A stretch of 64,000 nt of DNA, taken from the NCBI GenBank assembly GCA_037349315.1, contig JBAIAC010000042.1, positions 7,254,001-7,318,000 of the forward strand. The letters run 5' to 3'. The notes beneath the pieces were generated by a model, which saw only the letters and a program-made list of their open reading frames with translations, was not told where the DNA came from and searched no databases. Position numbers and translations under genes: made by a program. How positions within the stretch are numbered: position 1 is the first letter of the stretch; every line of letters starts with the position of its first letter. Source of the DNA: Chelydra serpentina (Eukaryota > Chordata > Testudines > Chelydridae). This document shows positions 22,131 to 34,194 of the stretch, one piece after another.

Positions 22131-22689
22131 TAGAATCATTCCTGGGCAAGAAAAAGGGAGGTGTTATGCAATGAGACTATCAAACAAAGGAACAAACATA
22201 AAACACGAAATCACAGATATTCAGCTGGGCCATTCATCCCAACAGAAGCTGAAGATCAGCTACAGAAAAACTATGTCACCCCAAATTCTTCCCAAGTTCT
22301 GTCCCCAGGGGGAATGAATCGCTCCATCGCCATTAGAGGTTACACTGTATTTAATCCCAAAGGGGAAAGGGCTAAGAAAGAGCAGACTGGTTAGGAACAC
22401 TTTACTTTTGTTCAGTTCAGATTCACATGCAAAGAATACGGATTTGGCCCTTAGTTTTTAGCCTTTGCCTCTGAGTGTAGGCCAGCTGAGGCTCTGCTCT
22501 CACTAAGCTCTTAGCTAAAGACCATATCTCTGTGCTAGAAATACACATTTATTTCTGCAACCCCACTAGGCCTCATCCCTCCCTGTTTTTAGCCAAGCGT
22601 CCTTCCAGGGATGCTGCCATCAGGTGAGATTCAGGACAGGTGCTGTTCCCCCTCCTTGGGGTTAGGGTCAGCTTGGGCAGGTTGTCAGG

Positions 22690-23103
22690 ATGGTTTGTGA
22701 AATCCCCCAGCTCCTCAAACTCTCCTGCTCTAATTTGGATCTCAGTGAAACTGTGGCTCTTGCCTTCACTGTGTCCTGAGCCTTCACCTCTTTTGTTTTA
22801 ATAATTGTGTTATATGTTCAGATCTTCAAAACTGTGCTGTGAATCCCCTCCGAGCAGGGCAGGGATAAAACCTTCTACATCTGCCTCCCTCACTACATTG
22901 TGGTCTCCGTGTTTGTTTCCACTGGCATCTTTGCCTAGTTTAAACCAACCTCCAGCTTGACATCAGGTCTGGATCTCCTGGTGGCTGTTCTCTACTCTGT
23001 GGTACCACCAGTGATGATTCCAATCATCTATAGCCTGAGGAACAAGGAGGTCAAAGTTGTCCTTTGGAAAATGATTGGGTGAAGGCTATTCTCCAAAAAA
23101 TAA
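22690..23103 (+). pseudogene. OR14-like olfactory receptor pseudogene, 3' half
   Basis: It reads CEIPQLLKLSCS, YVQIFKTVL, IPSEQGRDK, CLPHYIVVSVFV, SGLDLLVAVLYSVVPPVM and IIYSLRNKEVK in one frame, with stop codons near 22778, after KTVL near 22842, in the TM6-TM7 loop near 22938, and after KMIG near 23082. The N-terminal half is missing. Together with its 3' flank it is an inverted relative of 14370-15110. Confidence 0.92.
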
Positions 23104-23291
23104 TATGGCCATCTTTCGCCCATGACCAACATCTCATTCTGTGTTTCTTTATAAATTTAATCAACTGATGACATTATTGTTTCCATGAGAATTTAGCGTG
23201 CAATGCATTTATGCACATTGGTAAGTATCCATACAAACACCTCTCAACCTAATTGCGTTACTATAGATTTACACTAGCATAAATACCAAAT

Positions 23292-23330
<39 letters not shown>

Positions 23331-24089
23331 ACTGTGGCTTTTATAGTGCTGCTCATCACCATGCTATCTGAGCACGTTCTACATAAAATCAGTAGACATA
23401 TCAAAGTCTTCAAGGGGTCTAAGGCTCTTTACCGTTTGGGCAGAAGGGTACAAATTGTGCTTGGGATATGTGTTTTTTTGTTTCTTTGCTTTACTGTATC
23501 TTTGGGGGATTTGTTTTGTTTTGTTAATCTTATTCTTTGGTTGCTTGCTTTGCTTCTTTGTGCCAAATGTTTTTGAGGATGGGAGTTTTGGAAGGTGGGG
23601 TATTTTTGATTCAATGGTGGTATCAATTTTTTGACATCTGAAATTGGCTGTGTCAATGTGTCATCCCTTCGATGGGGATTTCTGAGAGAGCTGAAGGCTT
23701 GTTCAGACAATGATGAAGGGGAGGAAAAGAGTTTTTGTAGGCCTCTGGCTGATTTTTCAGCAGATGGAGCTAGGTTCAGCATCTGCAGTTGTTCCCTCAG
23801 GAGTAAGTTGAGCGACCAGCTGGCCTTTTCCAAACAAAGTCTGATTGATTTACCACCATAACAGAGCATCACATACCAGAAAATATGGCAGAGATCAGCC
23901 CACCAATGGTTTTGGTAGGATAAACATTTGGCCTCATTATCCAGAGCCAGTTTGTCTTTAGGAAACAATGGAAAACCTTTCACTTCAAAAAATCCTTTCC
24001 ACCATAGGAATGACACAACATGGATTGATTGATTTAAATAAAAATAAGAAAAAGATGGCTAGCCAAGGCACCAGGCAGCCTGACCCATT
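23104..24089. other. Non-coding; ATCT microsatellite at 23291-23330
   Basis: No gene is supported. The flank at 23100-23290 is the inverse of 14370-14600. The 195-aa minus ORF at 23429-24016 has no domain I recognise, overlaps T-rich low-complexity sequence that recurs near 12580, and is probably chance. Confidence 0.6.
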
Positions 24090-24920
24090 CAAAAAGTCAC
24101 ATAGTCACAGAGTTCAAGGCCAGAAAGGACCACCAGATCATCCATTCTGCACACCCGCACGCCACACCGAACAAGTGAAATGAGACCAGAGTAGATGAGA
24201 CCCATAGAAGACCAGACAGTGCTGTACCACAAGCAGAGAACATGAGGGACTGAGGGCCACCAGTGCCCGAGACCCCCGCAATGGCAGGGAGATGATTAAT
24301 TGAAAGCTAATTAAGCCTATTCTGGAAAGTGACCTGCACCCCTCATGCTGCAGAGGAAGGACAACCCCCTTCAACCCAACACCAATCTGAGCTGGGGGAA
24401 AATTCCTTCCCAACCCAAAATATGGTGATGAATAACACCTTGAGCATGTGAGCAAGAACCAGCCAGCAAGGCACCTGAGAGAGAGAATGGCCCGGTGACA
24501 CAACAGAGCCCTGGCACATCCCACCCAATGTCCCATCTCCAGTCATGGCCATCCTCGATGCTCCAGTGGAAAGAGATAAAAACCCACCCAGAATGCACTG
24601 GGGGGGGTAGGATCCCTTCCTGACCCCTCCCAGTGGCCAGATGAAACCCTGAAGCATGAGCTTTAGGAACAAAGACATAAAACGGAAGTGAGCCCTGCCC
24701 CCCACCATCACAAGCAACCCCATCATACAATCACACTCATAAATTTCTCCAGCTCTCTCCTAAAAACAATTAAGTCATTGGCCCCCACAGCTCCTATTGG
24801 GAAGCTGCTACAGAACCCGCACATCCTCTAATGGATGGAAAACTTCCTGTAATTTCTAGCCAGTATCTCGATCTCTCACACTCCCAAATGTACACTCGTC
24901 CCAGGTGATGTCTTGTCCCC
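24090..24920. mobile_element. Old LINE (CR1-like) 3' segment
   Basis: It starts with the repeat text agttcaaggccagaaaggac. It continues with ggggaaaattccttcccaac, caattaagtcattggccccc, ttgggaagctgctacagaac and ctctaatggatggaaaactt blocks, typical of degraded CR1-type LINE copies in turtle and crocodilian DNA. No intact ORF remains. The family name is inferred from memory of such repeats. Confidence 0.55.
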
Positions 24921-25094
24921 ATCTAGTGGTTAGACCACATATGGCAGCTTATGAGCCTAGAAGGCTTTGTCCTTCAGTGCAGGCACATGCTTGATACTCT
25001 AAAAGCTCTGGGTTCAAATCTCTTCAAACGATCTGTGAAGGGACGTTGTTATAGTGTTAAACGTAGAGGCACACAAAACAGCATACAGTTCCCC

Positions 25095-25465
25095 CACCTG
25101 CACACACAACTGCTCCACATATACACAAACATGCGTTCTAAAGGCACAGCTGCAAAGCGAGAAGGCTGCAGTAACTGACAGAAATGTGGGCACTCAGCAA
25201 TCAATGTACATGTCAGATCCAAACTGGTATAAATTGTCCTAACTCCAATAAAGTCAATAGGCCTGATCCCCTGATGCCATATATTGGTTTAGTTCCATCA
25301 GAGTCAACATTGATTTAATGAGGATCTACCCCAAATGTCTTCTATCACATACACCAGTTTAACACCAGTCTGACTCCTTTGGTTCCAATGAACCCACACC
25401 TGATTTATACACACAAAGGCGAGAAAATCCTCATCCTTGTTTTTAGTGGCCATGAATCAGGTACA
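25095..25465. repeat. Direct repeat copy A (3' flank of minus OR14)
   Basis: Bases from caactgctccacatatacac to tttttagtggccatgaa match 28565-28945 in direct orientation. Both copies contain aataaagtcaataggcctga. The stretch is non-coding. Confidence 0.85.
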
Positions 25466-25742
25466 AGTGGACAAGCAGTCTACTAGGTATTGTTTTGGAA
25501 GAGAAAGAAAGTCTGATTCTTCTCACAGGCAGACTGTACACGAGTTTAACTCCACAACTGGGGCAGATTTTTCTACTGGTGTAAATCAACCCAGTTGCAT
25601 TAACAGCAGTGGAGTTAGTCTGGCTTTGCAATAGTGCAGCTGAGATCAGAATCTGACCTGTGTGAGTGTAAGCTGCCATGGATATAATTGACATTAACAA
25701 AGAAGGAAAGCGAGGGAATGTTTATTGGAGAAAGGCGGAAAA

Positions 25743-26678
25743 TTAATTATTGGTGAATAACCTCCATCCAGTCAGCCTCCTCAGGGCACCTTTGATTTCC
25801 TTGTTCCTCATGCTGTAGATGATTGGATTCATCATTGGTGGCACCATGGAATAGAGAACCGCCACCCCAAGATCCAGAGCAGACGTTGAACTGGAGGTGG
25901 GTTTCAGGTAGGCAAAGAAGCCAGTGCAAATAAACAAGGAGACCACAATGAGGTGAGGAAGGCAGGTGGATAGGGCTTTATGTTGGCCCTGTTCAGAGGG
26001 GATTTTGAGCACTGATTTGAAGATCTGAATATACGACACAATGATAAAAACAAAGCAGGCTAAGAATAAACACACACTAAAGGCACGAATTCCAACTTCA
26101 CTGAGATATGAGTCAGAGCAGGTGAGCTTCAATAGCTCGGGGATTCCACAGAAGAACTGATCCACTATGTTGCCATTACAGAAGGTCAATGAAAACGTGT
26201 TCCCTGTGTGTAGCACAGAGTAGAGAATCCCACTGATCCAGGCACCAACTGCCATTTGGACACAAGCTCTGCTGTTCATCATTGTCTCATAGTGCAGCGG
26301 TTGGCAGATGGCAACATATCGGTCATGCGCCATGACAGTGAGAAGGGAAAAATCCGCTGTCACGAAGGAGAGGTGGAAAAAGACTTGGGCAACACATCCA
26401 GCATAGGAAATGGACCTGGTGTTCATGAGGGAGTTAGCCATGGATTTGGGAACGGTGACAGAAATGGAGCCAAGGTCTAGGACAGACAGATTCATGAGGA
26501 AGAAGTACATGGGAGTGTGAAGGTGGTGGTCGAAGGTTATGGCAATGAAGATAAGAAGATTCCCCACCAGTGCTGCCAGGTAAATCACTAGGAACACCAC
26601 AATGTGCAAAATCTGCAGCTCCCAAATGTCATATAATCCCAGGAGAAGGAACTCGGTTACAGTGGTTCGGTTGGACAT
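25743..26678 (-). CDS. Olfactory receptor, class II, OR14-like
   Basis: This 311-residue predicted odorant receptor has all family marks: MSNRTT start with a glycosylation sequon, GNLLIF (TM1), HTPMYFFLMNLS (TM2), MAHDRYVAICQPLHY (TM3 end, with histidine where tyrosine is usual in MAYDRY), KALSTCLPHL (TM6) and PIIYSMRNKE (TM7). No stops or frameshifts occur. The start is set by the acceptor at 26706, 27 nt upstream. Its upstream DNA (26700-26870) is the inverse of the region upstream of 10267, and its downstream DNA is the inverse of 11190-11690, so it is the mirrored partner of the plus-strand OR14 genes. No promoter could be identified. Confidence 0.93.
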   Translation of the reverse strand: MSNRTTVTEFLLLGLYDIWELQILHIVVFLVIYLAALVGNLLIFIAITFDHHLHTPMYFFLMNLSVLDLGSISVTVPKSMANSLMNTRSISYAGCVAQVFFHLSFVTADFSLLTVMAHDRYVAICQPLHYETMMNSRACVQMAVGAWISGILYSVLHTGNTFSLTFCNGNIVDQFFCGIPELLKLTCSDSYLSEVGIRAFSVCLFLACFVFIIVSYIQIFKSVLKIPSEQGQHKALSTCLPHLIVVSLFICTGFFAYLKPTSSSTSALDLGVAVLYSMVPPMMNPIIYSMRNKEIKGALRRLTGWRLFTNN

Positions 26679-26705
26679 TTTCTTTCTCAGGAAATCGTGT
26701 GATGG

Positions 26706-26707
26706 CT
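26706..26707 (-). promoter_or_regulatory. 3' splice acceptor upstream of minus-strand OR14
   Basis: On the minus strand a run ending ccccttcacag places AG here, 27 nt before the start codon at 26678. The leader has no upstream ATG, unlike the two plus-strand genes. Confidence 0.78.
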
Positions 26708-26764
26708 GTGAAGGGGGAACAAGAGCAAGGGCCAGGATTATATCAGTAAAATAGCTCTCCTTTA

Positions 26765-27160
26765 GTCAAAACAACCTTAATTTCCTTGAGTCAGACCCTT
26801 AGCTTGTGAAGATTGGTGTAATATGGGAATAAGGATGGGGAAAACACCCCACGGACAACTCTGACATCATAATTAAAAATCTGACAAAGTATGTGCTATA
26901 GTCATCATGAATAGGTCGGAATATAGGGTGAAAAAACAGCAAGTGTGAAAAATCTGGGTGGAGGTAGGGGGTAAAAGGAATGTAAAATAACATTCGTTTA
27001 GTTAAAACCACCTTAATTTCCTTGAGTCAGATCCTTAATTTGTTAAGATTGGTGTAATAATGGAACGAGGATGGGGAAAACTCCCCACTGACAACTCTGA
27101 CATCATGTACAAAAAGGCTGACAAGGGAGGTGCTGCAGTCATCATGAATAGGTCGGAATA
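26765..27160. repeat. Imperfect tandem duplication of OR upstream DNA
   Basis: Bases 26765-27000 and 27001-27240 share accttaatttccttgagtca, ggatggggaaaac, gacaactctgacatcat and atcatgaataggtcggaata in the same order. The period is about 236 bp. Confidence 0.85.
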
Positions 27161-27285
27161 TAGGGTGACCAGACAGCAAGTGTGAAAAATCAGGGCGGGG
27201 GAGGGGGGTAAAAGGAACCTATATAAGAAAAAGGCCCCCAAAATCGGGACTGTCCATATAAAATCAGGACATCTGTTCACCCTAT
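27161..27285. mobile_element. Short DNA transposon (MITE) with TA-type ends
   Basis: It begins tagggtgaccagacagc and ends catctgttcaccctat, forming terminal inverted repeats (agggtgaccaga against agggtgaacaga). It is about 122 bp long with TA at both borders, suggesting a Tc1/mariner-type element. A truncated copy lies at 26922-26985 in the preceding tandem unit. Confidence 0.65.
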
Positions 27286-27289
27286 CGAA

Positions 27290-28563
27290 ATATGAACGAG
27301 AGGCTGCTAGGCAACTCTCTGACACCACATTCTACAGGCCATTACTCTCTGATCCCATTGAGGGTTGCCAAAAGAAACCACAACAACTACTCAAGAAACT
27401 CCCTGAAGAAGTACAGGAACAAATCTGTACATAGACACCCCTGGAGCCCTGACCAGGGGTATTCTATCTGCTACCCAAGATCCATAAATCTCTGAATCCA
27501 GGATGCCCAATCATGTCCGGCACTGGCACTCTGACAGCAGGGAAAAAAACAAAAAAGATTGGCTATGTAGACTCTCCCCTCAGGCCCTAAACTATCAGCA
27601 CTCCCAGCTAACTTTGAGACACCACTGACTTCCTGAGGAAACTACAATCCATTGGTGCTCTTCCAGAAAACACCATCCTAGCCACTAGCTCTCTACACCA
27701 ACATTCCACACAAAAATGGACTACAAGCTGTCAGGAACAATATCCCCATTAATGTCACAGCAAACCTGGTGGCTGAACTTTGTAACTTTGTCCTCACTCA
27801 CAACTATTTCAGATTTGAGGACAATTCATACCTTCAAGTCAACAGGACTGCTACGGGTATCCGCATGGCCCGAAAGTATGCCAACATTTTTATTGCTGAC
27901 TTAGAAAAATGCTTCCTCAGCTCTCGTCCCCAAAGGCCCCTACTCTAGTTGTGCTACATTGATGATATCATCATCATCTGAAACCACGGAATGGGGGTCC
28001 TTGAGGATTTCCACCAGAATTTCAACAATTTCCACCCCATCATCAACCTGAGCCCCACTCCACACAAGAGATCCACTTCCTAGACACGCCAGTGCAAATA
28101 AGCGATGGTCACATAAATACCACCCTATACTGGAAACCTACTGACCACTATACTTACCTACATGCCTCCAACTTTCATCCAGAGCACATCACGCTATCCG
28201 TTGTCTACAGCAAAACTCCAAGATACAACCACATTTTCTCAAATCCATCAGACAGAGATAAAAACCTACAGGATCACTATCAAGCATTCTTAAAACTACA
28301 ATACCCACCTGCTGAAGTGAAGAAACAGATGGATAGAGCCAGAAGAGTACCAAAAAGTCACCTACTACAGATCCAACAAAGAAGTAGGCCACTAGCCGTC
28401 ACCTACAGCCCTCAACTAAAACCTTTCCAATGCATCATCAAGGCTCTATAACCTATCCTGAAGGACAATCCCTGTCTCTCCAGACCTTGGGAGACAGGCC
28501 AGTCCTCACTTACAGACAGCCCCCGAACCTGAAACAAGTACTCACCAGCAACTACACACCACA
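27290..28563 (+). pseudogene. Penelope-like element reverse transcriptase, decayed
   Basis: The plus strand encodes pieces of a Penelope-like retroelement reverse transcriptase. The catalytic YIDD box is at 27955-27966. Further along, one clean 119-aa stretch (28092-28451) reads QISDGHINTTLYWKPTDHYT, SNPSDRDKNLQDHYQAF and QYPPAEVKKQMDRARRVP. The frame is lost repeatedly around 27500-27950, and stops occur near 27980. No GIY-YIG endonuclease part remains here. It sits between a MITE and the 28565 direct repeat, so it is an insertion in the OR upstream region. Confidence 0.85.
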
Positions 28564-28564
28564 C

Positions 28565-28945
28565 AACAAAAACAACTGCTCCACATATACACAAACATGC
28601 AAAAACACACTAGTGTAGAGTCCAGATTTGCTCCAGCATAACTGAGATCATAATACAGCTCTAAAGTCTCAGCTGCAAAGTGAGAAGACTGCAGTAACTC
28701 AGCAATCAATGTAAATGTCAGACCCCAACTGGTATAAATTGTCCTAGCTCCAATAAAGTCAATAGGCCTGATCCCTGTCAATAGACCTGATCCCCAGATG
28801 CCATATATTGGTTTAGCTCCATCAGTGTCAACATTGATTTAATGAGGATCTACCCCAAATGTGTTCTGTCACATACACCCGTTTAACACTAGTCTGACTC
28901 CTTTGGTTCCTCATCTTTGTTTTTAGTGGCCATGAAACAGATACA
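28565..28945. repeat. Direct repeat copy B
   Basis: This is the second copy of the segment at 25095-25465, with a small internal duplication near 28765-28800 (aataggcctgatccctgtca followed by a repeat of the same words). It is non-coding. Confidence 0.85.
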
Positions 28946-29796
28946 AATTAACTAATTGTGATTGATTTTTTTAATCATTCAACAGCCCTACTTTTGTGGA
29001 ATTAGTATACCTTTTCCATCCAGAGGTGGGTGAGCTCTGGATAATGGTGTATAAATATAACTATCCTCAGTTTACTGAGGGAAATCGGGGGCCTGGCTGA
29101 CCAGATTCTGCAGTCAGGGCCACAGCTGTGAAATTGGGGTAATTTCACTGTACGCCATGGAATTACTCCCCATTTATACTGCGCTAAACAGAAGCAGCAT
29201 CTAGAACGGAGGTGACCGAGCCCAGTCGTAATTATACAGTGAACTTGAGTTAGGAATACAGCCCAGAAGTCATGATGCCCCGCCTCCCGTTCTAGCCGGG
29301 GTTCCACGCTCGATGAGAGAGACAGAACATCTGGCTCCCCTCCTGCGTCTATAGCCACTCAACTAAACTCCCTCCCAGAGCTTCGAAGAGAACTCAGGAG
29401 TCCTGAATCCCAGTTTTCCCTCGGCTGTAACCAACAAGCCAAGAGTTCTGGAACTGCCCACTGAACATGCCAGAGCAGGGCTCCCAGTCCTCTCCTCTAA
29501 CCACTACCTCAGACTGCATCTCAGCCTCTCTCTGGACAATGACTCTCCATGGCCATCAGGTATGACTGCTGTAAGTGACAACGGAGAGTCATTGGGACAG
29601 AGACTTCTCCAGTGTGGAACTTGGGCCATTCGCCTGGTGTCTGGCAGAGCCAAGTTAAAGTCCCTGCTCCAGTGACTATTAAATTATTGATAGAAAGTGG
29701 ATTAGGTTCAACAGGAGAGACTGAGAAAGTCTCATATCAGAACAGCACATAGCCAGGTGGCTCAGGCACTCTCCTGTAAAGTGGGAATTCACAGAA

Positions 29797-30975
29797 TCGT
29801 ATAAGATTAGTGTGGGAAGAGACCTCAGGAGGTCTTCTAGTCCAACCCCCTGCTCAAAGTAGGACCAACACCAAATTAATCATCCCAGCCAGGCTTTGTC
29901 AAGCTGGACCTTAAAAACCTCTAAGGATGAAGATTCCACCACCTCCCTAGGTGACCCATTCCAGTGCTTCACCACCCTGCTAGTGAAATAGTGGTTCCTA
30001 ATATCTAACCTAGACCTCCCCCACTGCAACTTGAGACCATTGCTTCCTGTTCTGTCATCTGCCATCACTGAGAAGAGCCTAGCTCCATCCTCTTTGGAAC
30101 CCCCCTTCAGGTAGTTGAAGACTGGTATAAAATCCCCCCCTCATTCTTCTCTTCTTCAGACTAAATAACCCCAGTTCCCTCAGCCTCTCCTCATAAATCA
30201 TGTGCCCCAGTCCCTAATCATTTTCGTTGCCCTCCGCTTAACTCTCTCCAATTTGTCCACATCCCTTCTGTGGTGGGGGGACCAAAACTGCACACAATGC
30301 TCAAGGTATGGGCTCATCAGTGTCAAATAGAGGGGAATAATCACTTCCTTAGATATGCTGGTAATGCGCCTACTAATAAAGCCCAATATGCCGTTTGCCT
30401 TCTTACTAACAAGGGCACACTGCTGACTCATATCCAGCTTCTCGTCCACTGTAATCCCTAGGTCCTTTTCTGCAGAACTGCTGCTTAGCCAGTCGGTCCC
30501 CAGCCTCTAGTGCTGCATGGATTCTTCCATCCTAAGTGTAGGACTCTTCACTTGTCCTTGTTGAACCTCATCAGAGTTCTTTTGGACCAATCCTCCAATT
30601 TGTCTAGGTCACTCTGGACCCTATCCCTACCCTCCAGCGTATCTATCTCTCCGCCATGCTTAGTTTCATCTCCGAACTTGCTGAGGGTGCAATCCATCCC
30701 ATAATCCACATAATTAATGAAGATGTTGAACAAAACCGGCCACACTACCAACCCCTGGGGCACTCTGCTTGATACCAGCTGCCAATTAGAAATCAAGTCA
30801 TTGATCACTACATTTTGAGCCCAACAATCTAGCCAAATTTCTACCCACCTTATAGTCTATTCATCCAATCCATACTTCTTTATCTTGCTGGCAAGAATAC
30901 TGTGGGAGACGGTATCAAAAACTTTGCTAAAGTCAAGATACAATTGAAATCTCTTGTCATCATCAGTCAGAGGGA
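29797..30975 (-). mobile_element. CR1 LINE fragment (unit 2 copy of 541-1712)
   Basis: The minus strand carries the C-terminal end of the CR1 reverse transcriptase in broken frames. [19 protein letters not shown] and a degraded FGDETKH in place of FADDTKL are visible near 30680-30780. It ends with the CR1 tail at 29797. It is shared with unit 1 but lacks the nested DNA transposon. Confidence 0.9.
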
Positions 30976-33035
30976 GGAATTGAATCTGGGTCTACCACAT
31001 ACGTGCCTTAACCACTGAGATTCAAGTTATAGGGGGAGAAGTGTGCCTGTCCCACAGTCCTTATGAGAGGCAGAAATAGAACTCAGCAGTTCTGATTCCT
31101 TTGTGCCTACTCTCTACGCTGGACTGAACTCCTCCCAAATCCAGAAATAGAACCCAGGACTCCTGGCTCTCATTCCTACTACTCTAACCCACTAGACCCC
31201 ACTTCTTTCCCAGATATCCCAGGTATCTGGGACCCAGGTATCTCAGGTCCCTGTCCGCCCGCTGTAACCCACTAGACTCAACTACCCTTGCAGCAATCTA
31301 ATAGACAGAAGTAACTATAGACATAGAGGTAGAGAAAGCGAGCGCAAACTAGACACAAACTGACCGATAGATAGATGTAAGAACAAACTAACAGAGAGAC
31401 ACAAGTAAGAAAAGAACAGATACAGAGAGTGAGAGAGAAACACAGAACTAACACAAACTAACAGGTAGAGAAGTAAAACCAAACGAATTAAGAGAGAAAA
31501 GTACAAACAGACAGCAATAACAACAAACTAATGTATACAGAGAGAAAAATAATGAGCTGATAGTGTTTGTCACAATTTTTTGACAATTTCAATGTAAACT
31601 CCTCAATCCTTTCAAAAAAATATGTCTCAGTTTGATCAATTCCCCGACTCCTAATAGGAGGAAACTGAGGCATGGTTATTCTGCTCTCTCTTTCCTAAGG
31701 TAACTGCTTTGCACTGCCTCAGTTTCTCATGCCCAAATTTAGCTAAGAGTGAAATTCTGAAAAAAAAAGTATTAGCATTTACAATTTTGTATTTAAAGAG
31801 CCACTCTGTAACCCCAAATGTATTTCATTGCAAGAGCTAACTTACAGTGCTGGTCGTGTGGAATCCTCCCAGACTGAGATGTCTTTTCTCCTCCAGCTAC
31901 AGACTGCAATTGATTAGTCCTCTCACTCTAGCCCCATGCACACCCCACAATCGATCAATCTCTCTATCTAATGCCCCATCACTGTATTATGGGAGGCCAT
32001 TCCCCCACTGCACTGAGACTGAGCTGCTGGAAATACACTGAGATTTGTGCTGTCTGCAAATGAGCTTTGTGTCACAAATGTTGGTGCTGTGGGAAGGTGA
32101 TTTATCCATGTCTGTTTTCTAAGGGGTTGTGAAACTCACTCCCTGGAGCCCTCAACAGCACAGAAGCAACAGTTCATTTCTCTTGCTCTCTACTTCCCTG
32201 AAGAGTTTCCAGAAACTAAAATAATCACAGTTTCAATGAGGCAGGGTCTAGAGAAAAGATTCTGAGGCAAACACTGGGGGCACACAGGACTGTATTCCAG
32301 ACATCTGGCATCAATTCCTAGCCCTGCCGTTGACCTGCTGTGTTACCTTGGGAAAGTCATTCCGTGGGGCCATCTTTCCCCTCCCACCCTTTTCCTGTGT
32401 TTTCTAATGTAAGCTCCTTGGGGCAGAGACTGTGTCTTACCTCATGCAATGGGCCTCTGACTTAGGGTGCAACTATCAGATAATTAATAATTAATTAATT
32501 ATTGTAAAAAAGCTAAGGGCAAAGGTGTCCTGAAATCTGATCCCAACTATTCCTCTGGCATTGTTCAGTCAATTGACCGCTCCATTCCTCAGTTTGTCAT
32601 CTGTCCAATGGGGATAATAATTACAACCTGGAGGATAATTCATGATGAGTAGCGATGCTCAAAAATATCTTCCTGTCAAAATAGATTTTTGATGAAAAAT
32701 TGCTTGTCATGGAAAATAATGTTGGTGTTGAAAAAAATCATTTTGGACTTATTTTTCTATGGGTTTTTGTTTGTCTAGGGGTGCAAGCTGTTTTTGTTTT
32801 TATGAAAACCTGGAGATGGAAATCTTTTTAAATATTTTTTCAGGTTTTGGGGAAAAAGTGTTCAATATCAGAATTATTTTCTCCAAACTAGAAAATATTC
32901 AACATAGTGTAGCATTTTTACTAGAGGAACTTTTTGAAAACGAAACATTTTTCAGTCTCCAGTTTCACTTTTTTTGCCCACCCCCCATCCAAAAGCAATA
33001 TTGTGGTATGTTTCTATGAAAACAAACAATGCCAT

Positions 33036-34020
33036 TGTGACGGGTTGAGGTCACAGAGACCTGCTTGGTGCTGCCACCTGGTGTGCCAAGGCTACTTCTG
33101 CCCCTGCTTCCAGGCCTTTTCCAGCTTGGGACTCCCGAATCCTGTCTGTTTTGAACCAGAATCCACTGATCTGCTGCAAACACAGACCCAGGTCCGAACC
33201 AAGTCCACTCACAACTGTAAGGCTCCTGGAAGCACTCTTGCCTTTGACACCCAGGTGTCCAACTCCCAAAGAGGTTCAAACCCTTAATAAATCCGTTTTA
33301 CCCTGTATAAAGGTTATACAGGGCAAACTCATAAATAGTTCGCCTTCTATTTCAAAGATAGAAAGATATGCACAGCTGTTTGCCCCCCCGGGTACCAACT
33401 CGTACACCAGGAAACTTAATGAGTAAAAAGTGATTTTAATAAGTATAGAAAGTAGGATTTAGGTGATTTCAAGTAGTGACAGACAGAACAAATTGAATTA
33501 CTAAGTAAAATAAAATAAAACACGCACGTCTATGTCTAATCAAACTTCACACAGATATAAAAACCTCACTAGGTCCAGTAAACAGGCTGTCTTCCACCTA
33601 GACTGGGTCCAGCAATCACTCACCCCCTTAATGTCTTTGTCCTTTGTTCAGTCTCTTTCAGGTGTCCTTGGCGGGTGGAGGATCTCTCTCTTTAGCCAGC
33701 TGAAGACAAAATGGAGGGGTTTCCCAGGGGTTTAAATAGACTTTATCCTCTGGGTAGACACCCCTCCGTCTCCCTTTGTGGCATCCAGTTACCAAATGGA
33801 GTTGGGGTCACATGGACAAGTCACCTGTCCATGCACCACTCAGTTCCTTCTCAGTCCAGCCACATTCCTGGCAAAGTTCAGATGTGGATTGGTGTCTGCA
33901 AGTTCTATTGTCTGGTAAGTGTTTCTTGATTGGGCACTTAACCTGCACATTCCTTTCTCAAGAAATACAACCAATATTCATAACTTCAACTACAGCAATG
34001 ATACATGTATATAAACGGGA
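33036..34020 (+). mobile_element. LTR fragment (same family as 54210-55345)
   Basis: It starts tgtgacgggttg and follows the complete LTR at 54210 block by block (acctgcttggtgctgccacc, aataaatccgttttaccctg, gagtaaaaagtgattttaat). It stops at about 34020, so it lacks roughly the last 110 bases. About 140 bases of host arm present in unit 1 (about 3813-3950) are missing here, so the insertion was followed by deletion at its right side, or both occurred together. Confidence 0.85.
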
Positions 34021-34194
34021 GGAATAAATCATAGATTATAGAAACTGTCTAACTGAGTCAGAGCTTTGGACCATCCAGTCCAGTATCCCATCCCTTGCAG
34101 TGATTAGTACTACCTGATTCAGAGGAAGGTCTAAGATGCCCCATAGAGGACAATTCTTGAATCACCTGCCCACGGTGGAACTCATCATCATCAG

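Noticed and set aside
23429..24016. 195-codon minus ORF as a gene
   Set aside because: There is no recognisable domain, it overlaps a T-rich low-complexity stretch, it lies in OR flank sequence whose relatives do not keep the frame, and no start context or splice signal is convincing.
28092..28451. Independent 119-aa gene
   Set aside because: It is the best-kept part of the Penelope-like reverse transcriptase remnant at 27290-28563.
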